A DNA stretch of 64,000 bases from Lanius collurio. Lineage: Eukaryota > Chordata > Aves > Passeriformes > Laniidae. The DNA is taken from NCBI GenBank assembly GCA_020086605.1, contig JACBWW010000017.1, positions 15,533,257-15,597,256 of the forward strand, given 5' to 3'. Each line of letters starts with the position of its first letter. Positions within the stretch are counted from its first letter, which is position 1. The translations under genes were made by a program, and so were the position numbers. This document shows, piece after piece, positions 12,701 to 23,500 of this stretch. The notes below the pieces were generated by a model. That model searched no databases and was not told where the DNA came from. It saw only the letters and a program-made list of their open reading frames with translations.

Positions 12701-14829
12701 AAGTGTTTCTGATCTGTATTTGCATGTGGATGCCAGAAGATGATGCATTAAGTCTGGAAGCTGAACTGAGCACAAACATGCTCAAATGAAGCAGGGAAAT
12801 ACTGCTGTGTCAAAGCCACAGATAATATTACATATGCAAAATTTACCTAGCAAGTTGCTGGAAAGGAGCCATCTCTTGAGCATTGCAGCAATGGGCTTAG
12901 CTTTTAAGTAAACCAGGAAAATTTATGATTGACAAAGAATAAATAAGAAAGTAACAGCACAGATCTCTAAAAGGACCTAAAATCTATCTAGCACTGGGAA
13001 ACAGCTATGTAATGGATTTTGTCTAAAACCAACTTATTATTATAGTATCATAAATCTATTTAGGGAAAAAAAAAGCAGCTTGAACATGTAACTCACATTG
13101 TTTCTCAGATCACCTGAAACTTAAAGATCAAGAGTACATTACGCAGGCCTTCTGATGATACAATATATGTGATGTGCCACATTTTATTTTGCTGTATCTG
13201 GCCATTCTTAAAGAGCTATTTCAAAAGTGTGTGTTACCACTTCCAGTACACAGCATTGCTCTAAACATTAGTGTGGGATGACTAGACACTGTGGTGTGCT
13301 GGAAATGGAATTTTTGTTATTACAGACACCAAATAAGACTTATCTGAAAAATCTGTTTCCTTATTCTGCAAGGTTTTCCTTAATAATTGCAATAAGAGAT
13401 ACATAGTTTTTTGTCTTCTTTGCAGAGAGAAAAGAGAGTACAATGAGCATTTCTGTTTTCAAAGAAAAGTTTTAAATTATCCTTAATGTTCCATTTTGGG
13501 AACTCTGTTTTAGCAAGATCTAGCTTGAGTATCTTCACAACTTTAATACCAGAGAGAGGCATGCTTTGCCTTATGAGGGACCAAACTTCTCCTTTAAGTA
13601 TAAGTGAAATTGCAGGATGTCAACAAAATGTGTGGAGTTGGGCTGCATCACAGATCTTGGCTCTGTAAAAGCACTCTTGCTTTCAATGCCTCTTGGTTCC
13701 AAATTCAAAGCAGAAGACATCAAGACATGGAAAAAGACAGGCAGGTGTCATTTTCATATATCCTTCCACTCACGACTCAGTACATTTTCTTGCACCATAA
13801 AGTTTGTATTGTACATCATTCTCTTTTTTTGAGCTTGAATATCTCCCTTTTCTGTGTGAGATATTTCCCTTGGTAAAAGTGAAACTTTCCAGTAAGCTTA
13901 CTGGAACTAAAATGGATTTAAATTGCTGCGAAATTCTAAGGGAATGACACTTTCTGCTGAATAACTTTTTCAGCCTTACATTAACAACCATCTGAAAGTC
14001 AAAGTTGTGTCTTTTCCCAAGGACATAGTTTCAAAGCTGTCACCTGTAATTATTATGCAAGGAAAGGAACTAATCAGATAGATAGTGTTCATCATTTGAT
14101 TTCATACTTGTTCTACAAGCTTTAAGCACAGGAAACCTATGAGAGATTTATTTCATTGCTCACTCATATCTTTACTGCACAGCATAAAGATGAATGTCTG
14201 CAAAGAGGTCTTTGAATTCTTTCTTTCAATTTCCTGCAAGGAAGGATACCAGAAAGGTTTGTAGCACTCCAGGGACTTAATTTCTATATATACCCGAGGG
14301 TGACTTCTGATCAAAGATACCTTTTAAAAAGAAGGCTTGTGAAGATCCTTTGAATAAATTCAAACTTCCTCCTCCAAGGGTTGGAGAGGGGCCGGAGCTC
14401 TCTCCCCATAAAGAGGGAACTGGACAGTATTATTGGTAGAAGTGCACTGAAAAAAAAAAACCCAAAAAACCTCAAATAACCTGTTTCCTAAGTGGAAAAG
14501 GGTTTTGTTTTAATAATCCAGTACAAAATTTAGTAAAGCTTTGGGAAATGTCTCCATTTATAGATATTGCTGTGACAAACATCCCCAGCTAGCATGGTTA
14601 TAGCTGAAGTTTGTTCTGTTTTTGAGTGCAGTGGTGTTTGCAAAATTTCCATTGTGTTGCTTTTTAAGGGAACATCAGTGTCTGGGAACTGGAATCTCTT
14701 CCTGAGCTAAGCTTCCTGGGACCATGAATTCACATATATGCTGATTTCATAATTTGGATGTGTATGTAATGCTGAAACAATAAAATCCTTTTGAAATTCA
14801 GTGTCAGTACTACCCCCTTTCCTTCATGA

Positions 14830-14965
14830 GAAGCCAATCCATTGTCGCTTGGCAGGAGCTGGCCCGCTAAGAGATAATAACACACACCTCAGTACATTAG
14901 TATCTTCCCCTCAGTAATATAGTTAAAGTTTCTCTGTGATAATTACTGTCCCTCCTTTATTTCCT
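14830..14965. promoter_or_regulatory. Possible conserved non-coding element
   Basis: This unique, non-repeat segment has a mix of GC-containing and TAAT/GATAA-type cores (for example GAGATAATAACAC and TGTGATAATTACTGTC) between more ordinary AT-rich flanks. It has no open frame. The call is based on appearance only; without an alignment it is a guess. Confidence 0.15.
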
Positions 14966-16514
14966 TGTAGTGTGAATAGTATAGACACACATCTTAAACT
15001 ATTTATTGTCATAAAATATCTGTGAATGGATTTAATTCAAATACTTTTAAATAGTCTTGATTCATAGGAGCAGTGCTGTTAAGCCCTTAAGAAATACTGG
15101 AAAATTTAAGGTATCCTAGAATTCCATCTATTGGGCACAGTTTTGTTCCACTTGAAAACAAAAACACTGCATTAGCACTTCCTTCAAATACTATTTTCAT
15201 TGAACCTTTGTGTGAAGGCCTTTGGCATGGACATTACGTTGTTTAAATGAGCGTTGAAGCAAAGTGTATTAAAAGTTGCAGGTATGTCCTGAGTCTCGTG
15301 TTTTGCTCCTATTTGCATTGTATACAACCCAACTTTCTTCTATTTAAGATTATTTAGAAATCACCAACTGATCTCCTTGGCATGACATGAGGCGTTGCCA
15401 GATAAGAGAGTGAACCTAGAAACAGATTTCTTGATCATCTCTATAAATAGGATGTCAATCCTGGGGCCTTTGCTGGAGTCAACCAACCAGCTTGTTCCAG
15501 ATCCAAGGCCACCATGGCTGCAGCGACCCTTTCCTCTGCTCAGCATGAGTGGCACAGCACAAAGCTGAGCTCACAGGCACCCTGTGCAGCTGCCCAGTGC
15601 TAGAACAGATAATTTTCGACCTTAGCCTATGTGTCTTCATGTGTCAGAACCCAAAAAGTTCTTTAATATTTTGCTACAGAAACATCATTTCTTCCTTGTA
15701 GCAACATCCTGTAAATGCCAGTGGCTATATCTCAGCAGGGTCCCCCTCATCAGGGGATGGTCCTGCTGGTTGGAAGAAACCAGAACATTTGGAAGACTAA
15801 AATGTCCCAATGATAGGAATGTTTTGCCTCTGTCTGGACCGGATTCCAACCAGTGGTTCTCCCTCCTCCCAATTTTTCAGCATTCTTTATGACAAGAAAG
15901 GATGTAAAGCAGAATTATCTTGGAGTTCTGTGATGGTGGTGCTAGTCCTAAAGGACTACAAATTTAACCTTACCTGCATATCTTTTTAAAATTAAGTTTC
16001 TTATAACACATTGAAATGTTCCAGCTATTTCACTGTATCTGGTGAAAACAGATATGGTGAATACAGACATGTATCTGGTGAAAACCCTTGGGTTAGAAGG
16101 GGCTGCAAAGACATGTAGAGGCTCCAATTTAGAAGAGAATTTAATGCATTTAGGAAATCAACAGAGGAAGACTTCTGGTTCCACTGGAGTTAGGGAGCCT
16201 GAAATATAACCTTAAATGTACTCTAGCTTTTGAAATAAGGAATACTTCAAATTACAGCAGAGAGCTGTTAAATTGTCTTGGCATATCTTCCATCTCAGGA
16301 GATTATCCCAAAGAATTATTCAAATTATTTAACAGCAGCAAGGTGCTTATGAACACCTCTCTTTAATTTTGCTGCTTTTTAACGACTTTCCCTAATTTTC
16401 CAAATTTGCAAAAGACATTTTTAGTAATTTCCTTTTTTTTTTTTACATACACCCATTACTTTAAAATTAAGTGAGAAAACTGAAATTTTCCCTGTTTGAA
16501 TGACACAGAAAAAA

Positions 16515-16533
16515 CACTTGTGTGTCACAAGTG
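16515..16533. repeat. 8-bp-arm inverted repeat
   Basis: CACTTGTG (16515-16522) and CACAAGTG (16526-16533) are perfect reverse complements around a 3-base loop, TGT. The arms overlap E-box-like CANNTG sequences. The immediate surroundings repeat TGACACAGA. It is probably a chance palindrome. Confidence 0.6.
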
Positions 16534-16887
16534 ACACAGAGAAACTGTTGGGAATAATAGTGTTAACCTTCATGCCACTTGGTCTTTAGAAGGAAGGTAA
16601 AGAAATATTTTACTATTGGATTTTACTAGAAAGATGTGGGTGTGAGGAATTGAAGGGTGGGTGACCACAGAGCTGGAGAAGATCAATTTGTGGAGCAGTT
16701 TTCACAAATGCTGGTGTGATCTCCAGAAAACTTAGTGGAAGCCAATGTCATCTTTTCGATTTACCACACATGTATTTTTAGTGAGGTTTAGTTACAAAGT
16801 CATCCCTGACATGAGGATAGGTTTCCTTTATCCAAAACCTCTGATCAAAATAATTTCAAGGATTCTACAAATTCCTCCAAATATACA

Positions 16888-16888
16888 N
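16888..16888. other. Ambiguous base (N)
   Basis: A single N occurs in ATATACANTCC. It marks an unresolved position, not a scaffold gap. Confidence 0.95.
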
Positions 16889-18165
16889 TCCAATGGTTAT
16901 TCCTGCTTCATTTGAAGATAGAGCTGTTAAAATTTAGGAAAGTTCCTTGTGGTAGAAAACATTGGCAAATTTTGTGAAAAACTCATTTTGCAAAGAAGTG
17001 TTACAGTGCAAAATAATGTTTTAAATAAAATAATTTTGTTATCTGGTAGCATGTAAGTACTCATTGTGTCATATTTGTCATGCCTTCTGGCATAACAAAT
17101 TTAGCATTTGCTGCAAGACACATTGGCTGCTGTCACAGGAGGTAGCAAAATTGATATAAAAGAGGGACAGCATATGGCAAAAATATCACTTTGGGAAAGG
17201 ACATAATGCTACAATTAATAATAAAAGAAGAAAATAATCTTTTTCTAAAGAGAAATCTAATACATTTAAAGTGCATCCCTGGAGCAGTTTACTGTGGTTC
17301 CAAGCATAGGTGAATTCTCCTAGGTGCAGTAATCTCTCAGTGTAATTTATTTTGTAAGTACTATGCCAAGCAGGAACACATAGTAGACAAAACATAGAAT
17401 ATATAATAAGCTATAGCCTTCCCCTCCCACTGAAATCTTTTTTCTTGATGAACTTTTGTACCAAAGACTTTATTTCTTGAAAAAGAAGCAGTATATATGC
17501 TTAGCTTGGAATGTCAGACTTTCTTGCTGCTGCATCACAGTGAAATATTTTTTATTTCTGGATTGGACTGGGTCTAATGGCATGTGTCAACCTCTCTGAA
17601 TTCTGGCTTGCCTATAAGTAGGGCTGAAATTGGGAAGTCTCTGAAAAATTACTTCTTTTTGACCAGGGAAGGGGAAAAAATGCCAATGTACATCAATTCA
17701 ATAAAAAAGTGTCAAAAAGTTCTCTCTCTAGAAGACTAGGTGGCTGTTGCAGGTCCATGTAGAAAGTTATTCTAGAAGCTATAGCAAATGAAAATACAAA
17801 GTGAAGTCTTCTGAATAGGTGTGTATTTGCTATTTCTCCAGAAGATAAGGAGAGGTTATTTCAGCTCAGGACAATAAGGAAGTTAACCTGCTAGATCCTT
17901 GCAACTGTTTTCAAGGACTTTTACTTGATAGAGAACAAAGAAAGTGCGATAAAACAGGAGTGGGTGTTTCACATCTTAAAGCTCTGAAAAGTGTGTTTGA
18001 CAGATTGCAAACATGGGAAAAATACATTTCTGAAGACCTTTGGTGGGAGGCAAGAGAATTCTCTCAGGCAGTAAATAGAATTTGTTAAAGTGAGTGGCTC
18101 CAGTACCTAATCTGTGCTGATTTCCATGGACAAACTGCAGTGAATCCTTCAGAAACCTTCACACA

Positions 18166-18359
18166 CAGCATCACACAGGATATGCTGAGTTGGAAGGAAC
18201 TCACATGGATCACTGAGTCCAGCTCCTGGCACTGCACAGCACCATCCCCAGGAGTCACACCATATGTCTGAGAGCACTGTCCAAAAATCTCTTGAACTCA
18301 GTCAGGCTTGGTGCTGTGACAGGGTGCTGCTCCCTAGGGAGCCTGCCCCAGTGCCTGAC
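18166..18359 (-). mobile_element. CR1 LINE 3' end, segment interrupted by LTR insertion
   Basis: The plus strand shows the CR1 3' terminus in reverse complement (CTGAGTTGGAAGG, then GAGTCCAGCTCCTGG and CACCATCCCCAGGAG), as in the copy at 9213. The element runs to GTGCCTGAC at 18359, is broken by a 501-bp insertion, and resumes at 18861. Joining CAGTGCCTGAC to CACCCAAAGG restores the order seen in the uninterrupted copy near 9371-9390, so the CR1 was present before the LTR. Confidence 0.92.
18354..18359. repeat. Target site duplication CCTGAC (left)
   Basis: CCTGAC immediately precedes the insertion and is repeated immediately after it at 18861-18866. Six base pairs fits integrase of betaretrovirus-like (ERVK) elements. 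One copy fits the CR1 empty site. Confidence 0.88.
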
Positions 18360-18413
18360 AGCATGAGACTCTTAATCTCAGGGTCGTGGGTTCGAGCTGC
18401 ACATTGGGCGCCA
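18360..18413 (+). other. Partial tRNA-Lys(CTT) sequence (positions 23-76) joined to an LTR
   Basis: This 54-base segment reads, on the plus strand, as tRNA-Lys(CTT) from A23 to A76, including the CTT anticodon, the TTCGA of the T loop and the post-transcriptional 3' CCA. Positions 23-58 (36 bases) match the usual vertebrate sequence exactly; positions 59-76 carry three differences. The CCA, which is not gene-encoded, and the two-base spacer before the LTR show that it derives from a mature tRNA used as a reverse transcription primer. It is not a tRNA gene: the acceptor 5' strand, the A box and most of the D arm are absent. A B-box-like GGTTCGAG remains at 18389-18396. On the minus strand, the first 18 bases after the LTR spacer form a PBS (TGGCGCCCAATGTGCAGC) of the tRNA-Lys(1,2) type. 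Confidence 0.9.
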
Positions 18414-18415
18414 TT

Positions 18416-18860
18416 TCTGGTGGTTGACTAGTTTGTCCATTGCTCAGTTTCTGTGGCAAGCTTGCCTCTTTATGTCTTGGATTATCTTAAACCATTTACA
18501 AACAGCCTAAATATTCCTTGACTGTGCAGCCCCACCTTAAGACAGTGTTAGTTGACAGCTACTCACCAGAAGCAGAAGTTGAGAAGAGAAATACAGCTCA
18601 AACCTCCTTATGGTGTTAAGTCATTTATTCCCTCTGTCCCAGGGGGACAGAGCACCAACCTGGGCAAGAATCAGCTGGGGTAAGAGGGCGAGGCTTTGTG
18701 TCCCCTTGGTTTTGTCCCAGAGAGGGGGAAAGGGGGCACCATGGCAGAGCTGGGATAAACAACCAACCAGATCAGAGCCCGGGCTGCTGGAACATCAGAC
18801 AAACCCAGCTATCTCAGAGTCACATGGCAGGGACCCAGCTGGGGGGGGTCCACCGCAACA
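18416..18860 (-). mobile_element. ERVK-like LTR, copy 1, with attached tRNA-Lys sequence
   Basis: This 445-bp LTR reads on the minus strand from TGTTGCGGTGG to CCACCAGA. It is clearly the same family as the copies at 29949 and 41627 over its full length. A polyadenylation signal lies mid-element. Two bases (AA on the minus strand, 18414-18415) separate the 3' end from the PBS, which equals the dinucleotide retroviral integrase normally removes. No gag, pol or env and no second LTR are present. The insertion as a whole (18360-18860) is flanked by CCTGAC duplications inside a CR1. ERVK assignment rests on the 6-bp duplication and the Lys(1,2) primer site. Confidence 0.92.
18624..18629 (-). promoter_or_regulatory. 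LTR polyadenylation signal AATAAA
   Basis: The minus strand reads GGGAATAAATGACTTAACA, shared in form with the other two LTR copies, so this is the family's poly(A) signal and marks the R region nearby. Confidence 0.75.
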
Positions 18861-19008
18861 CCTGACCACCCAAAGGTGAAAAACCTTTTTTGTAATATCC
18901 AGCCTAAACCTCCCCTGACACACCTTCAGGCCATTCTCTTGTGTTCTGTCAATTGTCATCAGAGAGAAGAGATCAGTGTCTGCCCCTCCTTTTCCCTGCT
19001 TGACTTCT
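18861..19008 (-). mobile_element. CR1 LINE 3' region, distal side of the LTR insertion
   Basis: The segment begins with the right target duplication CCTGAC, then CACCCAAAGGTGAAAAACC and CCAGCCTAAACCTCCCCTGA, matching the CR1 copy at about 9382-9480 in order. At about 19000-19008 the similarity to the CR1 3' region ends and the endonuclease-coding region begins. The reverse transcriptase coding region that should lie between them is missing. Confidence 0.88.
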
Positions 19009-19816
19009 GACATTTGGAATTGCCTGCTCCTGTTCCCTTATGAGGTCATGTCTAAAAAGTGACCAACACTGATGGATGCCAGCATCTCTAAAAAGTTTTT
19101 TCCAGGGCACCTTGCTTACTAGCTCCCTGAGAAGCCTGAAGTCTGCCCTCCTCATATGCAGAGTTCAGGTTTTGGCACTTTTCCTCCTCTTAACAAGATT
19201 TTAAACTCAATCTCTTTGTGGTCACTGTGGCCAAGACTGCCATTGATCTCCAGTTCACTCATGAGATTGACACTTCTGACAAGCAGAAGATCAAGGAGGG
19301 CGTTTTTTCTGAGCTGGCTCCCTTAGGACCTGTTCCGTAAAGGTGCCCTCCAGGTTTTTAGGAATCTTCTGGTCCGGGTTGTACCAGCTGTGTGATGTTC
19401 CCAGTTAATTTCTGGCAAGCCAAAGTCTCCCGTAAGGACAAGGTCAGTTCACTCGGAAGACCCCCTTAGCTCCTCAAAGATTGATTCATCATTGTCCCAG
19501 CCAGGAGGTCTACAGTCCCACAATGACATCTGCATTATTTGTTTGTCCCTTGATTCTTATCCAGAAGTTCTCAACTGTGCCACTGCCAGCTGTGAGCTCC
19601 ACACATTCTACCCCTTCTATTACATACAGTGCCACCCCTCTCCTGCTGTGCCTGACCCTCCTGAAGAGCCTGTAACCATCCAAGGCACTCCAGGCACAGG
19701 AATCATCCCCCCCGGTTTCACTTATGCCTTATGCCAGCAATGTCAAATCTCTGGGACTGGGCCAAAGCCTGGAGTTCTCCTTGTTTGTCCCTCATGCTGG
19801 GTACATTAGTGTGGAC
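19009..19816 (-). pseudogene. CR1 ORF2 endonuclease remnant, disrupted
   Basis: On the minus strand, from high to low coordinates, the pieces of a CR1 APE-type endonuclease are recognisable. They are an N-terminal stretch HTNVPSMRDKQGELQ near 19816-19765, then DGYRLFRR and VALYV near 19680-19625, and WIRIKGQTNNADVIVGL near 19570-19520. GDFGLPEINW follows at 19430-19401 and GHSDHKEIEF at 19232-19203. The SDH catalytic triad residues are kept (19218-19226), but the usual GDFN motif reads GDFG. After the endonuclease comes RADFRLLRELVSKVPW (about 19149-19102), the connector normally found ahead of the reverse transcriptase. Several stops and frameshifts break the frame. The reverse transcriptase itself is deleted, with the connector joined to the CR1 3' region. 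Plus-strand frames here are antisense. Confidence 0.88.
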
Positions 19817-20540
19817 ACTTTTCAGATTGGGGAATCCTTTCCTCAAGTTTTGACACAATATCCCATCACTAATCACTGGTCAGCCTGGCTTTGGAAGGGG
19901 CCTTACTAAACTGGAGACTTTTCCCGTAATGTCCTTTATCCAAGCCCCTAGAGACAGCAGACTTCCTTGTGAGTTGGGTCTGCTCTGTATATCAGGCCCT
20001 TCATGACCCTAGAAAGGAGTCTCTGATTAAAACTATCCCTCTTTTCCTTTTAACAGAGGAAGGCACAGTGTGCAATACAGGTGATGCTGTTTCAGGGGGC
20101 CCCACCATCCCAGAAGGATCTTCACCCACCTCATCAGTTGTCTGGCCTTCTAGTCCCAGAACCTCACATCTGTTGTAGAAGGTTCCAGTCCTACTTGTCA
20201 GATTCTGAGAAGGAGGAGGAATCTTCTCAGGTCTGCTTCCAGTGTTTGTCTTTAACAGACCCTTGGCTCACAGTCATTTCACTGATTACCCTGCAGGGTT
20301 CTGAGTCCACCTGCTTCTCCACTACAGTGGAGGTTTGAGACTCCCAAGAGTCTTGAGACCACAGTATCTCTGATAATAATGGGTCTATTTCTACATTCAC
20401 TTGAATGTTGTGTAGGGAGGTGGCATCAGCTACAGAACAAAATGCACCTACAAAGTCATACAGGCTGAGGAGCGCATGATAGGTCATATGTAGATCCTCA
20501 GCTTCACAGCACTCACCCCTCTTGAGATTGTTCATAGGGC
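19817..20540 (-). mobile_element. Probable further 5' part of the same CR1
   Basis: Sequence continues without a visible break upstream of the endonuclease remnant and keeps a similar, relatively GC-rich composition until about 20540. There the DNA returns to the AT-rich local background. This position would hold the end of ORF1 and the inter-ORF region of a CR1. I cannot recognise ORF1 motifs, so both the assignment and the left limit are tentative. Confidence 0.4.
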
Positions 20541-23500
20541 AGGGAAATCAAGGGCAATTTTAAAAAGACCACACTAAATCAAAAAGAACAAACCTCCCCA
20601 CTTTTGAGAAGTTAACAACATGGTAAACTTCTTTAAAAGGATGCTTCTGTCTAAGGGATGTGGCAGTTCACTGATATGGTCAGACTACCCATGGATTTTC
20701 TAAAAACCTGTGGAACTTAGGTGCATAGACCTGGGAGCAACTTATCTTTTTCTGGAATAAATCTCTGAGATTTTCAAGGACTCAGTTTTTCAACAATTTC
20801 TCTGAAACACTGATAAGCTTTTTAAGAAGAGATTGGGAGAGTGAAGAACGAAAGCTGTATGAAAATGGCTATTTTTTCTGCTTCCTAGAAAATTGCATGA
20901 ATGAGGGTAGGAAAGAATTCTTGTTAATTAGACTTTAATAATATGAATCCAGTCTTTCAGATTATGATTAACCATGTTTAGTTCACCCCGATAAACTGAT
21001 TTACAACATTTGCACTTTATACTCAGTACTGAGTATTTAAACTTTCAAAAGATAGTTTAATTTGTGCTCCTTTATAATATTTATATGAAAGATTATTTTT
21101 TGAGATTTGAAAACTGAAAGAATTTAGGTCTTATAAATTGAAAAAAAGGGTAAAATTTATAAGAATGAAAATGTTTTTTTATTTAAAGAGTGGCGCTTGT
21201 TTTCTACTTTGTAATAACAAAAAGAACAATGACTTCCTCTTCCAGGCATATTTTTTTAACCTAATCCTTTTGAGGACCAAAGATGTCACAAAACTCCTTG
21301 AAATATCATATAAACCATCAGGAGCTCAAGAGCACCTAGTTGTTTCTGGCTGCCCGGAACAACACCTTCAAAGCAAAATCCCCAGGGGGAGCTCTGCTCG
21401 AATAGCAAAGTCTGACAGTTAAAACCACTACCTAATGCAAAAGAGCACAGAGAAGGATCCAGTAGAATGGGAATGAAGGGATTTTCATACATTTCTACTG
21501 AAACACCCATATCAGTTTGTACCAATCATATTATTGACACCCAAAAGCACAAACTGGCAACACAGAATGGAATCAAGTTTGTACAAGCTTGGTATTCACA
21601 TTTTTCTTTTTTTCAAGAGAGGGGTGCAACACAGAACTGATCACAGAACTGATCACAGAACAAAGAATTATTGGCCTCTTTTGTATATATTCCCCTTAAA
21701 TTTCTGCTAGTGGAATAAGACAAATACGGATGAACTCACACCTGAATGAAGACACCAAATTAAGGGAGAGCCTTAACAATGATGTATTTTTCTCATTATT
21801 AATAATTTATTTCCCCCTCCAGAGAATCCAAAGTGCAGAATGAGAGAGCACAGATTTTTTTAAGCAATTCCCACAGGACCATTTCCATGCCGTCAGATGA
21901 TGGAGTCTGTTCCAGGGTGCTGTACCTAGAGGGATGACAGTGTTACACTGAAAGTTGCTGGGACCATTCATGTTTTGTTCCATGAGTTCCCACTGCTACA
22001 AACTGCAAGGGCATCCAGGGCAAGGAGAAGCTTTCTGAAGAGTTACCCTGGCTGTGTAGGAGTGTAACTGAGGGGAGCAGACTGCTAGAACAATCTTTGG
22101 TTTGATTCACAAATACTACTCTTTCAGGGGGTGATTTGTGGAGGGTGGTAAATAATGCAAAAGTGTATTTCATAGAGGAACTCATTCACACAGCCACAGC
22201 TGACTTTCAATCTTGAAGGTGATGGAAAAGCACCCATTACTAGGAAAGATGAAAACACTGCATTTATTTTCTTCCCTTTGGCAGAGAATTAGATTAATTT
22301 CTGTATCTAGGTCTGGATGAAATGTTCCTGCCCTTTGTTCAACCCAGCAATAACTCCAAAGATTTCTGAATATTTGGCTAGGTACAACAGTATTTTGTGT
22401 CATAAATCATGGATCACATTAGCTGGGCCATTCATGAACTCAGTAAGAATGACAAATGGAAAGCTAAATTTGGCTTTCAGTTGCACAGCTGTAAATCTAT
22501 TGTAGCTTTGAAATCTACAGAACATTCATTATGAAAAGAAACTTTATTTTCAATATTCCCAGAAGACATGAAAATCAAAGGACTTCTTTCACATCACTAA
22601 AAGCAGCATATCACTTCAGATAACAGTTTAAGAAATCCAGAGATTTTGTGAAAAAGAAACATGTTTTCTAAATATTTGTGTTCTGAAAAATGGTGTCATA
22701 GTCAAATGGTGGCAAAGTTTTTTGATTAGCAAATCTTAAACCTGAAGAGGCCAGAAAAGGGAATAAACATTTTTTTGGACAAGTTCTGAAATCAGTTTGT
22801 GTGGATGAGCTGCTGCCTCCTAGTTCTCCTCTCAGGTCTGGCAGGAAGGTTTTGGTCCGCTTTCTAGCGGTGTTGCATCCTTTTGGAAGAACAAAATCCT
22901 GGCCTTGTCTGAGAGGATGCTGTAGCTGATGCTCCAGACTCTATTTGAAGATTCAGTTCTGGGCGAGCACTTTTTCTTGTTTTCCTGTAGCAATAAGTCT
23001 AGTTGCTGCTCTAATGGGATCTTAATCATTATACTGATAGCTGGCAATTGTAGAAGGGGCGACTAAGGACGACTATGAGGAGATGGACAAGAAGGTGGTA
23101 TTGTTCTATGTAACAGGAAAGCAAATAAAGACAAGACCTCCCTCATCCATTTGTCCTGAGGTGCCAGAATTATGGCAGATTTTTGCCCTCACAGAGGAGG
23201 GCAGGAGTGTTGAACTATGTCTGATCTTTCTCCAGGCACAGGTGTAGAGCTGACAGAATTTGGCATTTTAAGAATTAAGTCTTAGGCTTGAAGGAAGTTT
23301 CCTCATGAGCATCTGTACATGTGGGTCTGGAAGGACTTGAACACACCAGCTCGGAGGAGCAGTCTGGAGCATTTCCTCATTTGAATGCATGAAACACACA
23401 AATGGTAAAACACCAGTGGCACAGAAAAGGAGCAGTATCTGGGTGCCAAATGTGTCAGATGTTACCTAGATAAAAAAATAACTATGCAGAGACATGTATT

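Larger units (their letters stand above)
9716..18165. other. Unique AT-rich DNA, no gene recognised
   Basis: No interspersed repeat or gene was recognised across this 8.4-kb stretch. Short frames of 60-90 codons occur on both strands without domains or a supporting splice pattern. Two segments, around 14036-14105 and 14830-14965, have the dense A/T-core motif content often seen in conserved non-coding elements, but conservation cannot be judged from one sequence. One ambiguous base lies at 16888. Confidence 0.6.

Noticed and set aside
18360..18413. Functional tRNA-Lys gene
   Set aside because: Only positions 23-76 are present, the 3' CCA is in the DNA, and there is no acceptor 5' strand, D loop or A box. 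It adjoins an LTR PBS junction.
19492..19809. Overlapping plus-strand frames of 60-105 codons
   Set aside because: They are antisense to the CR1 endonuclease remnant, whose minus-strand motifs are recognisable.
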